Positions 47,105 through 56,052 of a DNA stretch of 64,000 bases are shown here, piece by piece (position 1 is the first letter of the stretch; the number at the start of each line of letters is the position of its first letter). Origin of the DNA: Cellulomonas xiejunii (GTDB lineage: Bacteria; Actinomycetota; Actinomycetes; Actinomycetales; Cellulomonadaceae). Location: the NCBI RefSeq assembly GCF_024508315.1, contig NZ_CP101987.1, forward strand, positions 3,286,001 through 3,350,000, read 5' to 3'. The translations under genes and the position numbers were made by a program. The notes beneath the pieces were generated by a model. That model had not been told where the DNA came from. It did not search any database and was given only the letters and a program-made list of their open reading frames with translations.

Positions 47105-48143
47105 AGCGGCCCGTGCCGTCGACCGCGTACTCGTCGATGGCAGCCAGCTCGTCGGCCGTCAGGGGCGGGGCCGACAGCGCCGCGACGTTGTCCTCGAGCT
47201 GCGCCACCGAGCTCGCCCCGACCAGGGCGGACGTGATGCGCTCGTCGCGCAGCACCCACGACAGCGCCAGCTGCGCGAGGCTCTGGCCGCGGCTCGCGGC
47301 GATGTCGTTCAGGGCCCGCGCCCGCGTCAGGTAGGTCTCCGAGAGCGCGCGCTCGGACAGGGACGGGCTGGTACCGGCGATCCGCGACCCCGCCGGGGCC
47401 ACACCGCCCAGGTACCGGTCCGTCAGCAGACCCTGCGCGAGCGGCGAGAACACGATCGTCCCCACGCCCAGGTCGCCCACCGCGTCGAGCAGCGACTCGC
47501 CCTGCCCCTCCCCCACGTTCTCGACGTGCCGGTTGAACATCGAGTAGCTGGGCTGGTGGATGAGCAGGCGCACACCCATGTCGGCCAGCACCGCGTGCGC
47601 CTCGCGCGTCTGCGACGGCGAGTAGTTGGAGACGCCGACGTACAGCGCCTTGCCGCTGCGCACCGCCTGCGCGAGCGCGCCCATGGTCTCCTCGATCGGC
47701 GTCGACGGGTCCGGGCGGTGGTGGTAGAACACGTCGACGTATTCCAGGCCCATGCGCCGCAGCGACGCGTCGAGCGAGGACAGCAGGTACTTGCGCGACC
47801 CGCCGTCCTGGTACGGGCCGGACCACATGTCGTAGCCCGCCTTGGTGGAGATCACGAGCTCGTCGCGGTACGGACGCAGGTCCGCCGCGAGGTGCCGGCC
47901 GAAGTTCTCCTCGGCCGCCCCGGGCCGCGGGCCGTAGTTGTTCGCCAGGTCCAGGTGCGTGATGCCCAGGTCGACGGCCCGGCGCAGGATGTCGCGCTGC
48001 GTCCCGAACGGCGTCTCGTCCCCGAAGTTGTGCCACAGGCCCAGCGACAGCGCCGGCAGGTCGAGGCCCGAGCGGCCCGTGCGGCGGTAGGTCATGGTCG
48101 CGTACCGGTCGTCGGCGGCGCGGTACGGGTCGAGCGCGGGCAT
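47103..48143 (-). CDS. Aldo/keto reductase (YghZ/Gpr type)
   Basis: A 346-residue AKR, closest in wording to the L-glyceraldehyde-3-phosphate reductase group. It has the catalytic Asp and Tyr in HLDLANNYGPRPGAAEENFG, Lys in VISTKAGYDMWSGPYG-like context, and His in VDVFYHHRPD; NADPH-binding residues follow in SALVGASSVAQLEDN. RKYLLSSLDASLRRMGLEYVD is highly typical of YghZ. It might detoxify aldehydes or reduce L-lactaldehyde from L-fucose breakdown; context does not decide. The upstream gap has no clear operator. Confidence 0.9.
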   Translation of the reverse strand: MPALDPYRAADDRYATMTYRRTGRSGLDLPALSLGLWHNFGDETPFGTQRDILRRAVDLGITHLDLANNYGPRPGAAEENFGRHLAADLRPYRDELVISTKAGYDMWSGPYQDGGSRKYLLSSLDASLRRMGLEYVDVFYHHRPDPSTPIEETMGALAQAVRSGKALYVGVSNYSPSQTREAHAVLADMGVRLLIHQPSYSMFNRHVENVGEGQGESLLDAVGDLGVGTIVFSPLAQGLLTDRYLGGVAPAGSRIAGTSPSLSERALSETYLTRARALNDIAASRGQSLAQLALSWVLRDERITSALVGASSVAQLEDNVAALSAPPLTADELAAIDEYAVDGTGR

Positions 48144-48243
48144 GCGGTGCTCCTCGTGGTGGGCGTCGCCCCAGGCTACGGCGGCCCGGCGGCATCACCC
48201 GGCACGCCGTCGTGGCGATCAGGACCAGGTCCCGCGGTCCTCC

Positions 48244-48744
48244 TCAGCCCTGCCCCTGCGCCCTCTCCTGCTCAGCCCTCGCGGCGGCGGCCTCGGCCGG
48301 GTACAGCTCGTCGAGGTGCGCGAAGAGCTGCAGGGCGCTGGAGATGCCGCACCCGAGGTGCAGGTCGACCTGGGCGTCGCTCACGCCGTGCTGGTAGTCG
48401 ACCGTGTGCTCGGCGTACACGCCGAGCACGTCGTCCTCCACGGCCACGCAGCCCTTCGGCCACAGGTGCGACACGTTCCACTCGTTGACGGCCGCCAGCA
48501 CCGCGGGGAGCTGGTCGGCACCGACCTCCCGGTTCCACCGACCGCGCACCTGCAGGTGCTCGTCGTGCTCACCCAGCAGGAAGAAGTAGAAGAGGTGGCC
48601 GTCCCAGTAGCCGCCGACGTCGCCGTCGTCGTCGATGCCGTACCGCATCTCACGGGCCTCGAGCACCGCCGTGATGCGGTCGCGCCCCAGCGGCGCGAGC
48701 GTCGGCGGCGTCGGGACAGGCGTGTCCGTGGTGAAGAAGCTCAT
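48244..48744 (-). CDS. YbjN domain-containing protein
   Basis: A 166-residue soluble acidic protein of the actinobacterial YbjN family. Signature parts are ITAVLEAREMRYGIDDDGDVGGYWDGHLFYFFLLG, LQVRGRW, LPAVLAAVNEWNVSHLWPKGCV and VDYQHGVSDAQVDLHLGCGIS. The fold resembles type III secretion chaperones, and many actinobacterial genomes have several copies; the role is unknown. The last 20 residues are Ala/Glu/Gln-rich. Confidence 0.85.
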   Translation of the reverse strand: MSFFTTDTPVPTPPTLAPLGRDRITAVLEAREMRYGIDDDGDVGGYWDGHLFYFFLLGEHDEHLQVRGRWNREVGADQLPAVLAAVNEWNVSHLWPKGCVAVEDDVLGVYAEHTVDYQHGVSDAQVDLHLGCGISSALQLFAHLDELYPAEAAAARAEQERAQGQG

Positions 48745-48849
48745 GGTCTCCCCGATCGGGTGCGGTGGCGGCTCGGGTCGACGGCACCAGCGGTGTCACC
48801 CACCCGCACGCAGAGCCTAGCCACTGCGCCCGACATGTCCGTTCCGACG

Positions 48850-50886
48850 TCACGCCCGCAGGACCAGCACCTCCGCCGGCGCGAGCGTGAGCGCGTCCCC
48901 CACCTCGACGGTGCGCCCCGTGAGCAGGTCCTGCCCCGCGACCTGCGCCGTCACCGTGACCGGTTCCGAGCCGTGGTGCAGCACGAAGGCGTACGTGGTG
49001 CCGTCGGGTGACACGCGCCGCGTCACCTCGACGCCCACGTCGTCGGCGTGCGGCCCGACCAGCCCGTGCCCGGCGAGCACGTGCCGCAGCACGCGCGCCA
49101 CGCCTGCGTCGTCCAGACCCGTCGCGACGTGCCACGCCGCGCCGTCGCCGCGGCGCGCCCGCGTGACGGCGGCCCGCCCGGCGTAGAACTGCGCGCCGTA
49201 CGTCCCGACGACCTGCGTCCCCTCGTCCGGCACCAGCAGCTCGAACACGAGGGTCGCGTCGTGCGTGGTCGCCTCGCCGTCGAGCTCCAGCGTCACGGGG
49301 TTCACGTCGCCGGGGACCGCGGAGTCCGTCTCCTCGACGCGCGTGCCGAGCAGCGGGTCGAGCGGCGGGACGCCGCAGTACGCGTTGTCGTCCTCGTCGA
49401 CCCGCCCGCCGTAGAACGTCGTCACCAGCGTGCCGCCGCGCTCGACGTGGGCGGTCAGCCGCTCGACCACGTCACCCTTGAGCAGGTGCAGCACGGGTGC
49501 CACGACGACCTCGTAGCCGGACAGGTCCGCGGTCACGGGGACCACGTCGACCTCGGTGTTCACCGACCAGATCGCCCGGTGGTACTGCAGCAGCGTCTGC
49601 AGGTACGAGACGTGGCGGTTGTAGCCGTCGGTCATCTCGACCGCCCACCACGAGTCCCAGTCGAGCAGCAGCGCGACGCGTGCGGGTGTCCGCGCCCCCA
49701 GCAGCGCAGCACCCGTCGTCGCGAGCCCCGCCCCGAGCTCGGCCGCCTCGCGGAACACCCGGGTGTCCGTGCGCCCCGAGTGGTCGATGAGCGCGCCGTG
49801 GTACTTCTCGCACGCGCCCTTCGACTGACGCATCTGGAAGTAGAGGGTCGCGTCCGCACCGTGCGCGACCGACTGCCACGTCCACAGGCCGAGCACGCCC
49901 GGGCGCTTCACCGGGTTGACGTCGCGCGACGCGGTGATCGACGGGGTCTGCTCCATGACCCAGAACGGCTGGCCGCCCTTGAGACCGCGCATGGCGGCGT
50001 GCGTGGCCGCCATGCGCGCGGCGGTGCGCAGCGGGTCGTCCGGGAGCGGCGGGTAGTTGTCCCAGGACACGAAGTCCAGGTCGTCCGCCCAGCGGTGGTA
50101 GTCGAGCGGCTGGTAGAACCCCATGAGGTTGGTGGTCACCGGGGTGTGAGGGACGTGCGCACGGATCGCGGCCTTCTCCGCCACGTAGCCCTCACGCAGG
50201 CGGTCGGACATGTACCGGCGGTAGTCGAGCGTGATGCCCTGGAACGCCGTGTGGTTCGGCCCCCGCCAGTGCTCCGACAGCAGCGACGGCGGCACGACCT
50301 CGTCCCAGTCCCCGAAGACGTGGGACCAGAACAGCGTGTTCCACGCCTCGTTCAGCCGCTCGAGCGTCCCGTACCGCGCCCGCAGCCACTCCCGGAACCC
50401 GGCCGCGCACAGGTCGCAGTAGCACGCACCGCCGTACTCGTTGCCGACGTGCCACGCGACGACCGCCGGGTGGTCGCCGTAGCGCTCCGCCAGCCGGGAC
50501 GCCATGGCGACCGACAGACGGCGGAAGTCCGGCGACGACGGGCAGTGGTTGTGCCGCTGCCCGTACACGTGCCGCCGGCCCTCGAGGTCCACCCGGCAGG
50601 CGTCCGGGTGGGCCCGTGCGAGCCACGGCGGCATCGCCCCGCTGGGCGTCGCGAGCACGACGGCCCGACCCTCGGCATGCACCCGCTCGACGATCGCGTC
50701 GAGCCGCGTGAAGTCGTACACCCCCGGCGACGGCTCGGTGTGCGCCCACGCGAAGACGCCCACGGTCAGCGTCGTGACGTGCGCCTGGTCGAACGCGAGG
50801 TGGTCGTCGTCCCACACCTCGGCCGGCCACTGCTCGGGGTTGTAGTCGCCGCCGTAGCGGACGTGGTCGCCGGCGGGCAGCGGCAT
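48850..50886 (-). CDS. Beta-galactosidase, GH42
   Basis: A 678-residue intracellular glycosidase. Domain A is the TIM barrel, with acid/base Glu150 in WHVGNEYGG and nucleophile Glu312 in WVMEQTPS. The metal-binding Cys are present at 115, 155, 157 and 160 (HNHCPSSP, CYCDLC). A trimerisation domain and a small beta domain follow. GH42 enzymes remove beta-galactose and sometimes alpha-L-arabinopyranose. It is third in an operon-like run with DUF624 and GH39, suggesting hemicellulose side-chain removal. ATG 50886 follows GAGGTG. Confidence 0.94.
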   Translation of the reverse strand: MPLPAGDHVRYGGDYNPEQWPAEVWDDDHLAFDQAHVTTLTVGVFAWAHTEPSPGVYDFTRLDAIVERVHAEGRAVVLATPSGAMPPWLARAHPDACRVDLEGRRHVYGQRHNHCPSSPDFRRLSVAMASRLAERYGDHPAVVAWHVGNEYGGACYCDLCAAGFREWLRARYGTLERLNEAWNTLFWSHVFGDWDEVVPPSLLSEHWRGPNHTAFQGITLDYRRYMSDRLREGYVAEKAAIRAHVPHTPVTTNLMGFYQPLDYHRWADDLDFVSWDNYPPLPDDPLRTAARMAATHAAMRGLKGGQPFWVMEQTPSITASRDVNPVKRPGVLGLWTWQSVAHGADATLYFQMRQSKGACEKYHGALIDHSGRTDTRVFREAAELGAGLATTGAALLGARTPARVALLLDWDSWWAVEMTDGYNRHVSYLQTLLQYHRAIWSVNTEVDVVPVTADLSGYEVVVAPVLHLLKGDVVERLTAHVERGGTLVTTFYGGRVDEDDNAYCGVPPLDPLLGTRVEETDSAVPGDVNPVTLELDGEATTHDATLVFELLVPDEGTQVVGTYGAQFYAGRAAVTRARRGDGAAWHVATGLDDAGVARVLRHVLAGHGLVGPHADDVGVEVTRRVSPDGTTYAFVLHHGSEPVTVTAQVAGQDLLTGRTVEVGDALTLAPAEVLVLRA

Positions 50887-50939
50887 GGCAGGCACCTCGG
50901 GGTCGCGCGGGGAAGGGTGGAGTCGGGCGGTCGGGCGGG

Positions 50940-51644
50940 TCAGGCGGCCTCGGACGAGGGGGCGGTGAAGCGCTCGGTCGCGTCCCGCACCACGGGCTCC
51001 GTGGTCGTCATGACGGCGAACGCGAGCAGCCCCGACACCATGACGAGCACCCAGTCGGACAGGAAGAGCACGATGCCGAACCCGAGCACCAGCAACGACA
51101 GGATGCCGAGCGTCACCAGCGGCTTCGCGGCCAGGTAGTAGGTGGACAGCCGCGCCAGGTCGCGCGTGCGCAGGCTCAGGTGCGAGGTCAGCGAGAGCGC
51201 GAGCACCGCCCACATCAGCAGGCCCGCGGCGACGACGACGAGCACGACGCCGTATCCCGACGGCACGCCTGCGGAGTCGAGGTACGACAGCGAGAAGCCG
51301 ATGACGGCGAGCGCCGCTACCGTCGGTGCCCACCAGCGCAGCACGTCGAGCGCGTTGAGCCGGTACCCCCGCCAGAAGTGGCGGGCCGGGCTGAGGTCCC
51401 GCTCGACGACGAACCGCCGCCACGAGAAGATGCCGGCCGCGAGCGCCGGGCCCATCGGCAGCGCCAGCAGGGCCGCGATCCACAGGTTCGAGGGGTCGTC
51501 CCGCAGGAACGGCACGAGCAGCAGCGGGACGCCGCCGGTGAGCACGACGAGGCCGCAGACGACGAGGACCCACAGGACGACCGCGGCACCGCGCGACAGC
51601 GGGCCGGCACCGATCTCGTCGTGGTCCCCAGGCCGGGAGCCCAT
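50940..51644 (-). CDS. DUF624 membrane protein (YesL-like)
   Basis: A 234-residue membrane protein with about five hydrophobic helices (27-45, 58-72, 110-128, 137-158, 183-215). FLRDDPSNLWIAALLALPMGPALAAGIFSWRRFV resembles the DUF624/YesL family that accompanies LplB/LplC-type sugar ABC systems. Its ATG overlaps the GH39 stop (TGATG), so both are translated from one message. Function not established; a role in regulating or assembling the transporter is often proposed. Confidence 0.75.
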   Translation of the reverse strand: MGSRPGDHDEIGAGPLSRGAAVVLWVLVVCGLVVLTGGVPLLLVPFLRDDPSNLWIAALLALPMGPALAAGIFSWRRFVVERDLSPARHFWRGYRLNALDVLRWWAPTVAALAVIGFSLSYLDSAGVPSGYGVVLVVVAAGLLMWAVLALSLTSHLSLRTRDLARLSTYYLAAKPLVTLGILSLLVLGFGIVLFLSDWVLVMVSGLLAFAVMTTTEPVVRDATERFTAPSSEAA

Positions 51645-53191
51645 CAGGCCCGCCCGCGCTCGTGCGCCGCGACGAGCCGGTCGTCGTCCACGCCCAGCAG
51701 GCGACGGTCGTCGAGGCCCTCGTGGTGCGTGGCCGTGACGGGCGTCAGCTCGACGAAGGTCACCTCGTGGCGCGCGAGCGTGAGGTCGAGCTCGACGCGG
51801 CCGGCGGTCGCGCGCGCGACGTCGTGCTCGACGGCGGGACGGGCGCACGCCCGCAGCACATCCAGCTCGCGCGGGGTCGGCGACATAGGGCGTCCCATCT
51901 CGCGCCACGCCGCAAAGGCGTTGCCGTCGTGCTCGTTGACGCGCTCGCGCAGCACGAACGCGGCGTCGCCCCGCACCGGCAGGGACAGCTCGACGCGGTG
52001 CTCGGCCGCCACGTCCGCGGCGTCGGTGCCGCCGACCGGCTGCCAGGCGAGCACGGTGACGCGCCCGTCCGGGTCGGAGCACACGAGGTGGTCCTCGCCG
52101 CGGGCCAGGACGTCGCGGCCCATGCGCGCCATGAACGCGTAGAGGTGGTAGGTCGGCTTGGCGACCTGCCGGTGGGTCAGCATGCCGAACCCGCCGTGGA
52201 AGAACGACGTCGGGACGTCGGCCTCCTCGAACACGTCGCAGAAGGTCCAGTAGGAGAACGAGTCGACCACGTCGCCGCCGCCGGCGAGCACCGGGGCGAG
52301 GAAGGCGGCGTTGTACGCCGTGTCGTGGATCGGGTTGTCCGGGCGGTACGAGGTGTTGAACTCGGTGATGTGCACGGGCAGGCCCGCCAGCGGCGTGCCG
52401 GCCAGGTAGCGTCGCGGCGCGTCGAACTGGTGCAGCAGGTCCTGCGGCGGCATCTGCGTCTGGTAGACGCCGAACGGGATCCGCTGCACCGGGCCGGACG
52501 AGTACGCGTGCCGGCTGACGAAGTCGATGGGCACGTCGCGGCTCGTCACGAAGTCGGTGAACGGCGCCCACCACTCGTCGTCGGAACCGCCGCAGATGGC
52601 AGGGCCGCCGACCTGCAGGCTCGCGTCGACGTCCTTGATCGCGCGGGCGGTCTCCTCGTACAGCCGGAAGTACGCGGGCTGGTCGGCGTCCTTCCAGAAG
52701 ACCGTGAGGTTCGGCTCGTTCCACACCTCGATCGGCCACTGGCGCACCTCGTCGATGCCGTACCGGTCGATCTGGTGGCGCACGAAGGCCTGCACCAGCG
52801 CCACCCACTCGCCGTGGTCGCGCGGCGGGGTGACGTTGCCCTTCCACCAGAACACGGTCTGGTCGCCCGACGCGAGGTGCGACGGCATGAACCCCAGCTC
52901 GAGGAACGGCCGGATGCCCACCGACAGGAAGAAGTCATGGACCTGGTCCACGTAGCTGAACGCGTACCGGGTGTGCGTGCGACCGTCGATCTCGTCGGTG
53001 CGCAGCACCCCCATGTCGTCCGACAGCACGCCGTGCCCGCGGATGTGCTTGAACCCGATGTCGCGCTGCACCTGCGTGAGGGAGTCGCGGTAGTCGGCGC
53101 GCAGCGCGAGGTTCATGCGTCCCGTGCCGACGCACGCGCGCCAGGCGTCGGGCAGGGGGCCGGTGGGCTGGGTGGGGACGACGGTGCGCAC
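51644..53191 (-). CDS. Beta-xylosidase, GH39
   Basis: A 515-residue retaining glycosidase. Acid/base Glu159 lies in EVWNEPNLTVFW and nucleophile Glu277 in HITEFNTSY, essentially the positions (160 and 277) of the Thermoanaerobacterium enzyme. FKHIRGHGVLSDDMGV near residue 48 is another family block. It lacks a signal peptide and so should split imported xylo-oligosaccharides in the cytoplasm. GTG 53191 follows GGAGG. It is separated from the ABC genes by a strong terminator and followed by DUF624 and GH42. Confidence 0.94.
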   Translation of the reverse strand: MRTVVPTQPTGPLPDAWRACVGTGRMNLALRADYRDSLTQVQRDIGFKHIRGHGVLSDDMGVLRTDEIDGRTHTRYAFSYVDQVHDFFLSVGIRPFLELGFMPSHLASGDQTVFWWKGNVTPPRDHGEWVALVQAFVRHQIDRYGIDEVRQWPIEVWNEPNLTVFWKDADQPAYFRLYEETARAIKDVDASLQVGGPAICGGSDDEWWAPFTDFVTSRDVPIDFVSRHAYSSGPVQRIPFGVYQTQMPPQDLLHQFDAPRRYLAGTPLAGLPVHITEFNTSYRPDNPIHDTAYNAAFLAPVLAGGGDVVDSFSYWTFCDVFEEADVPTSFFHGGFGMLTHRQVAKPTYHLYAFMARMGRDVLARGEDHLVCSDPDGRVTVLAWQPVGGTDAADVAAEHRVELSLPVRGDAAFVLRERVNEHDGNAFAAWREMGRPMSPTPRELDVLRACARPAVEHDVARATAGRVELDLTLARHEVTFVELTPVTATHHEGLDDRRLLGVDDDRLVAAHERGRA

Positions 53192-53322
53192 GGGGGCGAC
53201 CTCCAGGCGACGGTGACAGGGGGTGACGGACGTCCACGGGGACGGACGTGCGGACCACCTTCGCACGTCGCGGACGCGACGGCGGTCAGGTGGTGGTGCG
53301 AGGGCTGCACCGGGCAGCGAGA

Positions 53323-53367
53323 GGCCCGGTCCCCTCGCCCGTCCGCGACGGACGAGGGGACCGGGCC
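53323..53367 (-). terminator. Terminator of the ABC transporter operon
   Basis: Arms 53323-53337 and 53353-53367 pair perfectly over 15 bp; inside, GTCCG and CGGAC (53341-53353) form a second stem. It lies 8 bp after the solute-binding-protein stop. Confidence 0.85.
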
Positions 53368-53374
53368 CGGTCGA

Positions 53375-55030
53375 TCAGCCGTTCTTCTCGGCGTAGCGCT
53401 TCTGCGCGCCGTTCACGACGTCGAGGTACTGCTGCAGGTTCTTGCCCTCGAGCTCGGTCACGTACGCGTCCCACTCGGAGAGCGGGCGCTGGCCGAGGAT
53501 GAACGCGGCCGTGTTCTGCAGGACGTGGTCACGCAGACCGGTCTGCCACAGCGAGACCTGCTCGCGCTCGAGCTCGTCGAGCGGCGCGGGCGGTGCGACG
53601 ACCGCGAGCTCCTTGTCGCTCATCGACTCGACGAACTCCACGACCTCCGGGCGGAGCATCGAGCGGTCGAGCTCGTCGGACGAGCCGTGCTCGAGCATCC
53701 AGACGCCGTTGTGGTAGCCGAAGTCGACGTTGAGCGCCTTGGGCGCCCCCGGGTTCAGGCCGTTCTGGTCGATGTCCGTCGCCAGGACGCGCTTGTCGCC
53801 GTCCTTCGTGTACGTCTCGCCCTCGACGCCCCACTTGGCGAACTCGAGGCCCTCGTCGGAATAGAACAGCCAGTCGAGGAACTGCAGCATCGCGAGGAAG
53901 TCGTCCTCCTCGGCAGCCGACGCCGCGAGCATGACGCCGCTGACCAGGCGCGTACCGGCCTGGATGTCACCGGCCGGGCCGGCGGGCACGCGGATCATGA
54001 CGACCTCGCCCGCGGTGCCGACCTCGGTCATGGCGGTGCGGACCTTGAGGATCTCCTGGTCGTTCGTGAGCTGCGCGAACGTCTGGCCGGATGCCATCTT
54101 CTGGATCGCCTGGTCATCCTCCTGCGTGAGGCTCTCGGGGTCCATGAGGCCGTCGGCCACGAGCCCGTTGTAGTACTCGAGCAGGTCGCGGTACTCGTCC
54201 ATGGCGCCCGTGTAGACGAACTCCTCGGCGTCCTCGTCCCACCACGTGCCCTCGCCGTAGCCCCAGCCCGCGGCGGTGCCGAAGTTCGGGGCGGCGACGT
54301 TGAGCGTGGCCTCGAGCGGGCCGTTGGCCGACCAGCGGTCGGAGAGCGGGTACGTGTCCGGGTACGCGGCCTTGACCTTCGCCAGGTCCGCCGCGAAGTC
54401 CTCGAACGTCTCCGGCTCGAGGCTCAGCCCGAGCTGCTCCCACACGTCCTTGCGCACGGCGTACGCGTACGACGGGCGGACCGACTCGCGCAGGCCCGGC
54501 AGCAGGTAGTACTTGCCGTCCTCCTGGCGCAGGCGGTCGATGTCCGCCTCCAGGCCCCACTTCTCGACCTTCTCCTGGAAGTTCGGCATGTGCTCGACGT
54601 AGTCGCTGACGGGCAGGATCGCGCCGCCGGCGACGAAGGGCACCTCCTGACCCGGGTACGTCACCGAGATGACGTCCTTGGCGTTGCCCGCACCGATCGC
54701 GATCGACTGGGCCTGCTGCCAGTCGGACAGCGGGGCGGTCTGGATGTCGAACGTGACGTTCTGGTTCTCCTCGAACTTCTTCAGGATGTCCCAGTCGTCC
54801 TTGATCGGGTAGTTCGGGTGGTCGCGGTACATCAGACCGAACTCGACCGGCTCGGTGGCCTTGAAGGTCGTCCCGACCTTGAAGTCCTCCATCGCGCCCA
54901 CCTGGCCGAGCTCGCTGGCCTCGGGCGTCTCCGCTGCCTCGTCCGAGCCGCCCGAGCAGGCCGTCAGGGCCAGCGCGAGCGTCGCGGCGGTCGCGGCGAG
55001 CGCGAGTGGCCGCTTCTTCGTCGTCCTCAT
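53375..55030 (-). CDS. Carbohydrate ABC transporter solute-binding lipoprotein (LplA-like)
   Basis: A 551-residue type-1 solute-binding protein. The signal peptide ends ALALTAC, so Cys at about 25 is lipidated. The long sequence with YPIKDDWDILKKFEENQNVTFDI, LPGLRESVRPSYAYAVRKDVWEQLGL and GTWWDEDAEEF matches the LplA/YtcQ group, which binds oligosaccharides. It is the third gene of the operon after two permeases; no ATPase gene is present, so it must use a shared MsmK/MsiK-type ATPase, as usual for actinobacteria. Oligosaccharides from xylan or related polymers are likely ligands, inferred from the downstream GH39. Confidence 0.93.
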   Translation of the reverse strand: MRTTKKRPLALAATAATLALALTACSGGSDEAAETPEASELGQVGAMEDFKVGTTFKATEPVEFGLMYRDHPNYPIKDDWDILKKFEENQNVTFDIQTAPLSDWQQAQSIAIGAGNAKDVISVTYPGQEVPFVAGGAILPVSDYVEHMPNFQEKVEKWGLEADIDRLRQEDGKYYLLPGLRESVRPSYAYAVRKDVWEQLGLSLEPETFEDFAADLAKVKAAYPDTYPLSDRWSANGPLEATLNVAAPNFGTAAGWGYGEGTWWDEDAEEFVYTGAMDEYRDLLEYYNGLVADGLMDPESLTQEDDQAIQKMASGQTFAQLTNDQEILKVRTAMTEVGTAGEVVMIRVPAGPAGDIQAGTRLVSGVMLAASAAEEDDFLAMLQFLDWLFYSDEGLEFAKWGVEGETYTKDGDKRVLATDIDQNGLNPGAPKALNVDFGYHNGVWMLEHGSSDELDRSMLRPEVVEFVESMSDKELAVVAPPAPLDELEREQVSLWQTGLRDHVLQNTAAFILGQRPLSEWDAYVTELEGKNLQQYLDVVNGAQKRYAEKNG

Positions 55031-55116
55031 GATTCTCCTTCGGGGTGGAACGTCGTCGTCCTGCATCCGTGGAAGTGCACCGCCGTCCGGGAGGACCGCG
55101 GGGGCTGGGGTGGTGC

Positions 55117-56052
55117 TCACTGCTTGACCGAGCCGAGCATCACGCCCGACACGAAGTACCTCTGGAGGAAGGGGTAGAGGCAGACGATCGGCAGGACGGT
55201 GAGCAGCATCGTCACCGCCTTGACGTTGGCCGCGATCTGCGTGGCCTCGGCGGAGCCCGCGGCGCCGTCGACGCTGGTCGCGCCGGCGATGAGGTTCCGG
55301 AGGTACACGGTCACCGGGTACAGCTCGCGGTGGTCCATGTAGAGGAACGCTGCGAACCACGAGTTCCAGAAGGAGACCGCGTAGAACAGGATCATCGTGG
55401 CGATGACCGCCTTGCTCAGCGGCAGCACGATCCGCCAGAGCTTGCCGTAGGTGCTCAGCCCGTCGATCTCCGCGGCTTCCTCGATCTCGGTCGAGAAGTT
55501 CTCGAAGAACGACTTCATGACGAGCAGGTTGAACACGCTGATGGCGTTGGGCAGCGCGATGGCCCACACCGAGTTGCGCAGCCCCAGCTCGTTCACGAGC
55601 ACGTAGTTGGGGATGAGGCCGCCGTTGAAGAACATGGTGAAGACGGCGATGCCGATGAAGACCTTGCGACCCTTGAGGTGGTACTTGGAGATCGCGTAGG
55701 CGAACGTCGTGGTGAAGACCATGGCGACGAGCGTCGCGACGACCGTGTAGTAGACGGTGTTCTGGTAGTTGCGCCAGAACATCGAGTCGCTCATCACCAG
55801 GTTGAACGTCGTGACGTTGAAGCCCTTGGGCCACAGGTTGACCTGGCCGGCGTTGATGTACGACTCGGAGCTGAACGCCTGGGCCAGGAGGTTGACGAAC
55901 GGGTACAGCGTGACGCCCGCGATGATCACCAGCAGGGTCGCGTTGACGACGTAGAAGACGCGGTAGCCCCGGGTGTCCTTGACGGTGCGGGTGGCGTAGA
56001 CGGTCGGCTTCGACAGCTGCTCGTCCAGGTGCGTGACGTTCTCGGCGGTCAC
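55117..56052 (-). CDS. Carbohydrate ABC transporter permease (LplC-like)
   Basis: A 311-residue inner-membrane permease with six helices. The EAA loop EEAAEIDGLSTYGKLWRIVLPLSKA binds the ATPase. FNGGLIPNYVLVNELGLRNSVWAIALPNAISVFNLLVMKSFF is the typical LplC/AraQ segment. GTG 56052 overlaps the upstream permease stop (GTGA). Confidence 0.94.
   Translation of the reverse strand: MTAENVTHLDEQLSKPTVYATRTVKDTRGYRVFYVVNATLLVIIAGVTLYPFVNLLAQAFSSESYINAGQVNLWPKGFNVTTFNLVMSDSMFWRNYQNTVYYTVVATLVAMVFTTTFAYAISKYHLKGRKVFIGIAVFTMFFNGGLIPNYVLVNELGLRNSVWAIALPNAISVFNLLVMKSFFENFSTEIEEAAEIDGLSTYGKLWRIVLPLSKAVIATMILFYAVSFWNSWFAAFLYMDHRELYPVTVYLRNLIAGATSVDGAAGSAEATQIAANVKAVTMLLTVLPIVCLYPFLQRYFVSGVMLGSVKQ

Noticed and set aside
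51662..55177. Open frame of about 1170 codons on the plus strand across GH39, the binding protein and their gap
   Set aside because: It is antisense to clear genes, rich in Arg/Val/Asp/His low complexity, and crosses a terminator. It is a by-product of high GC.
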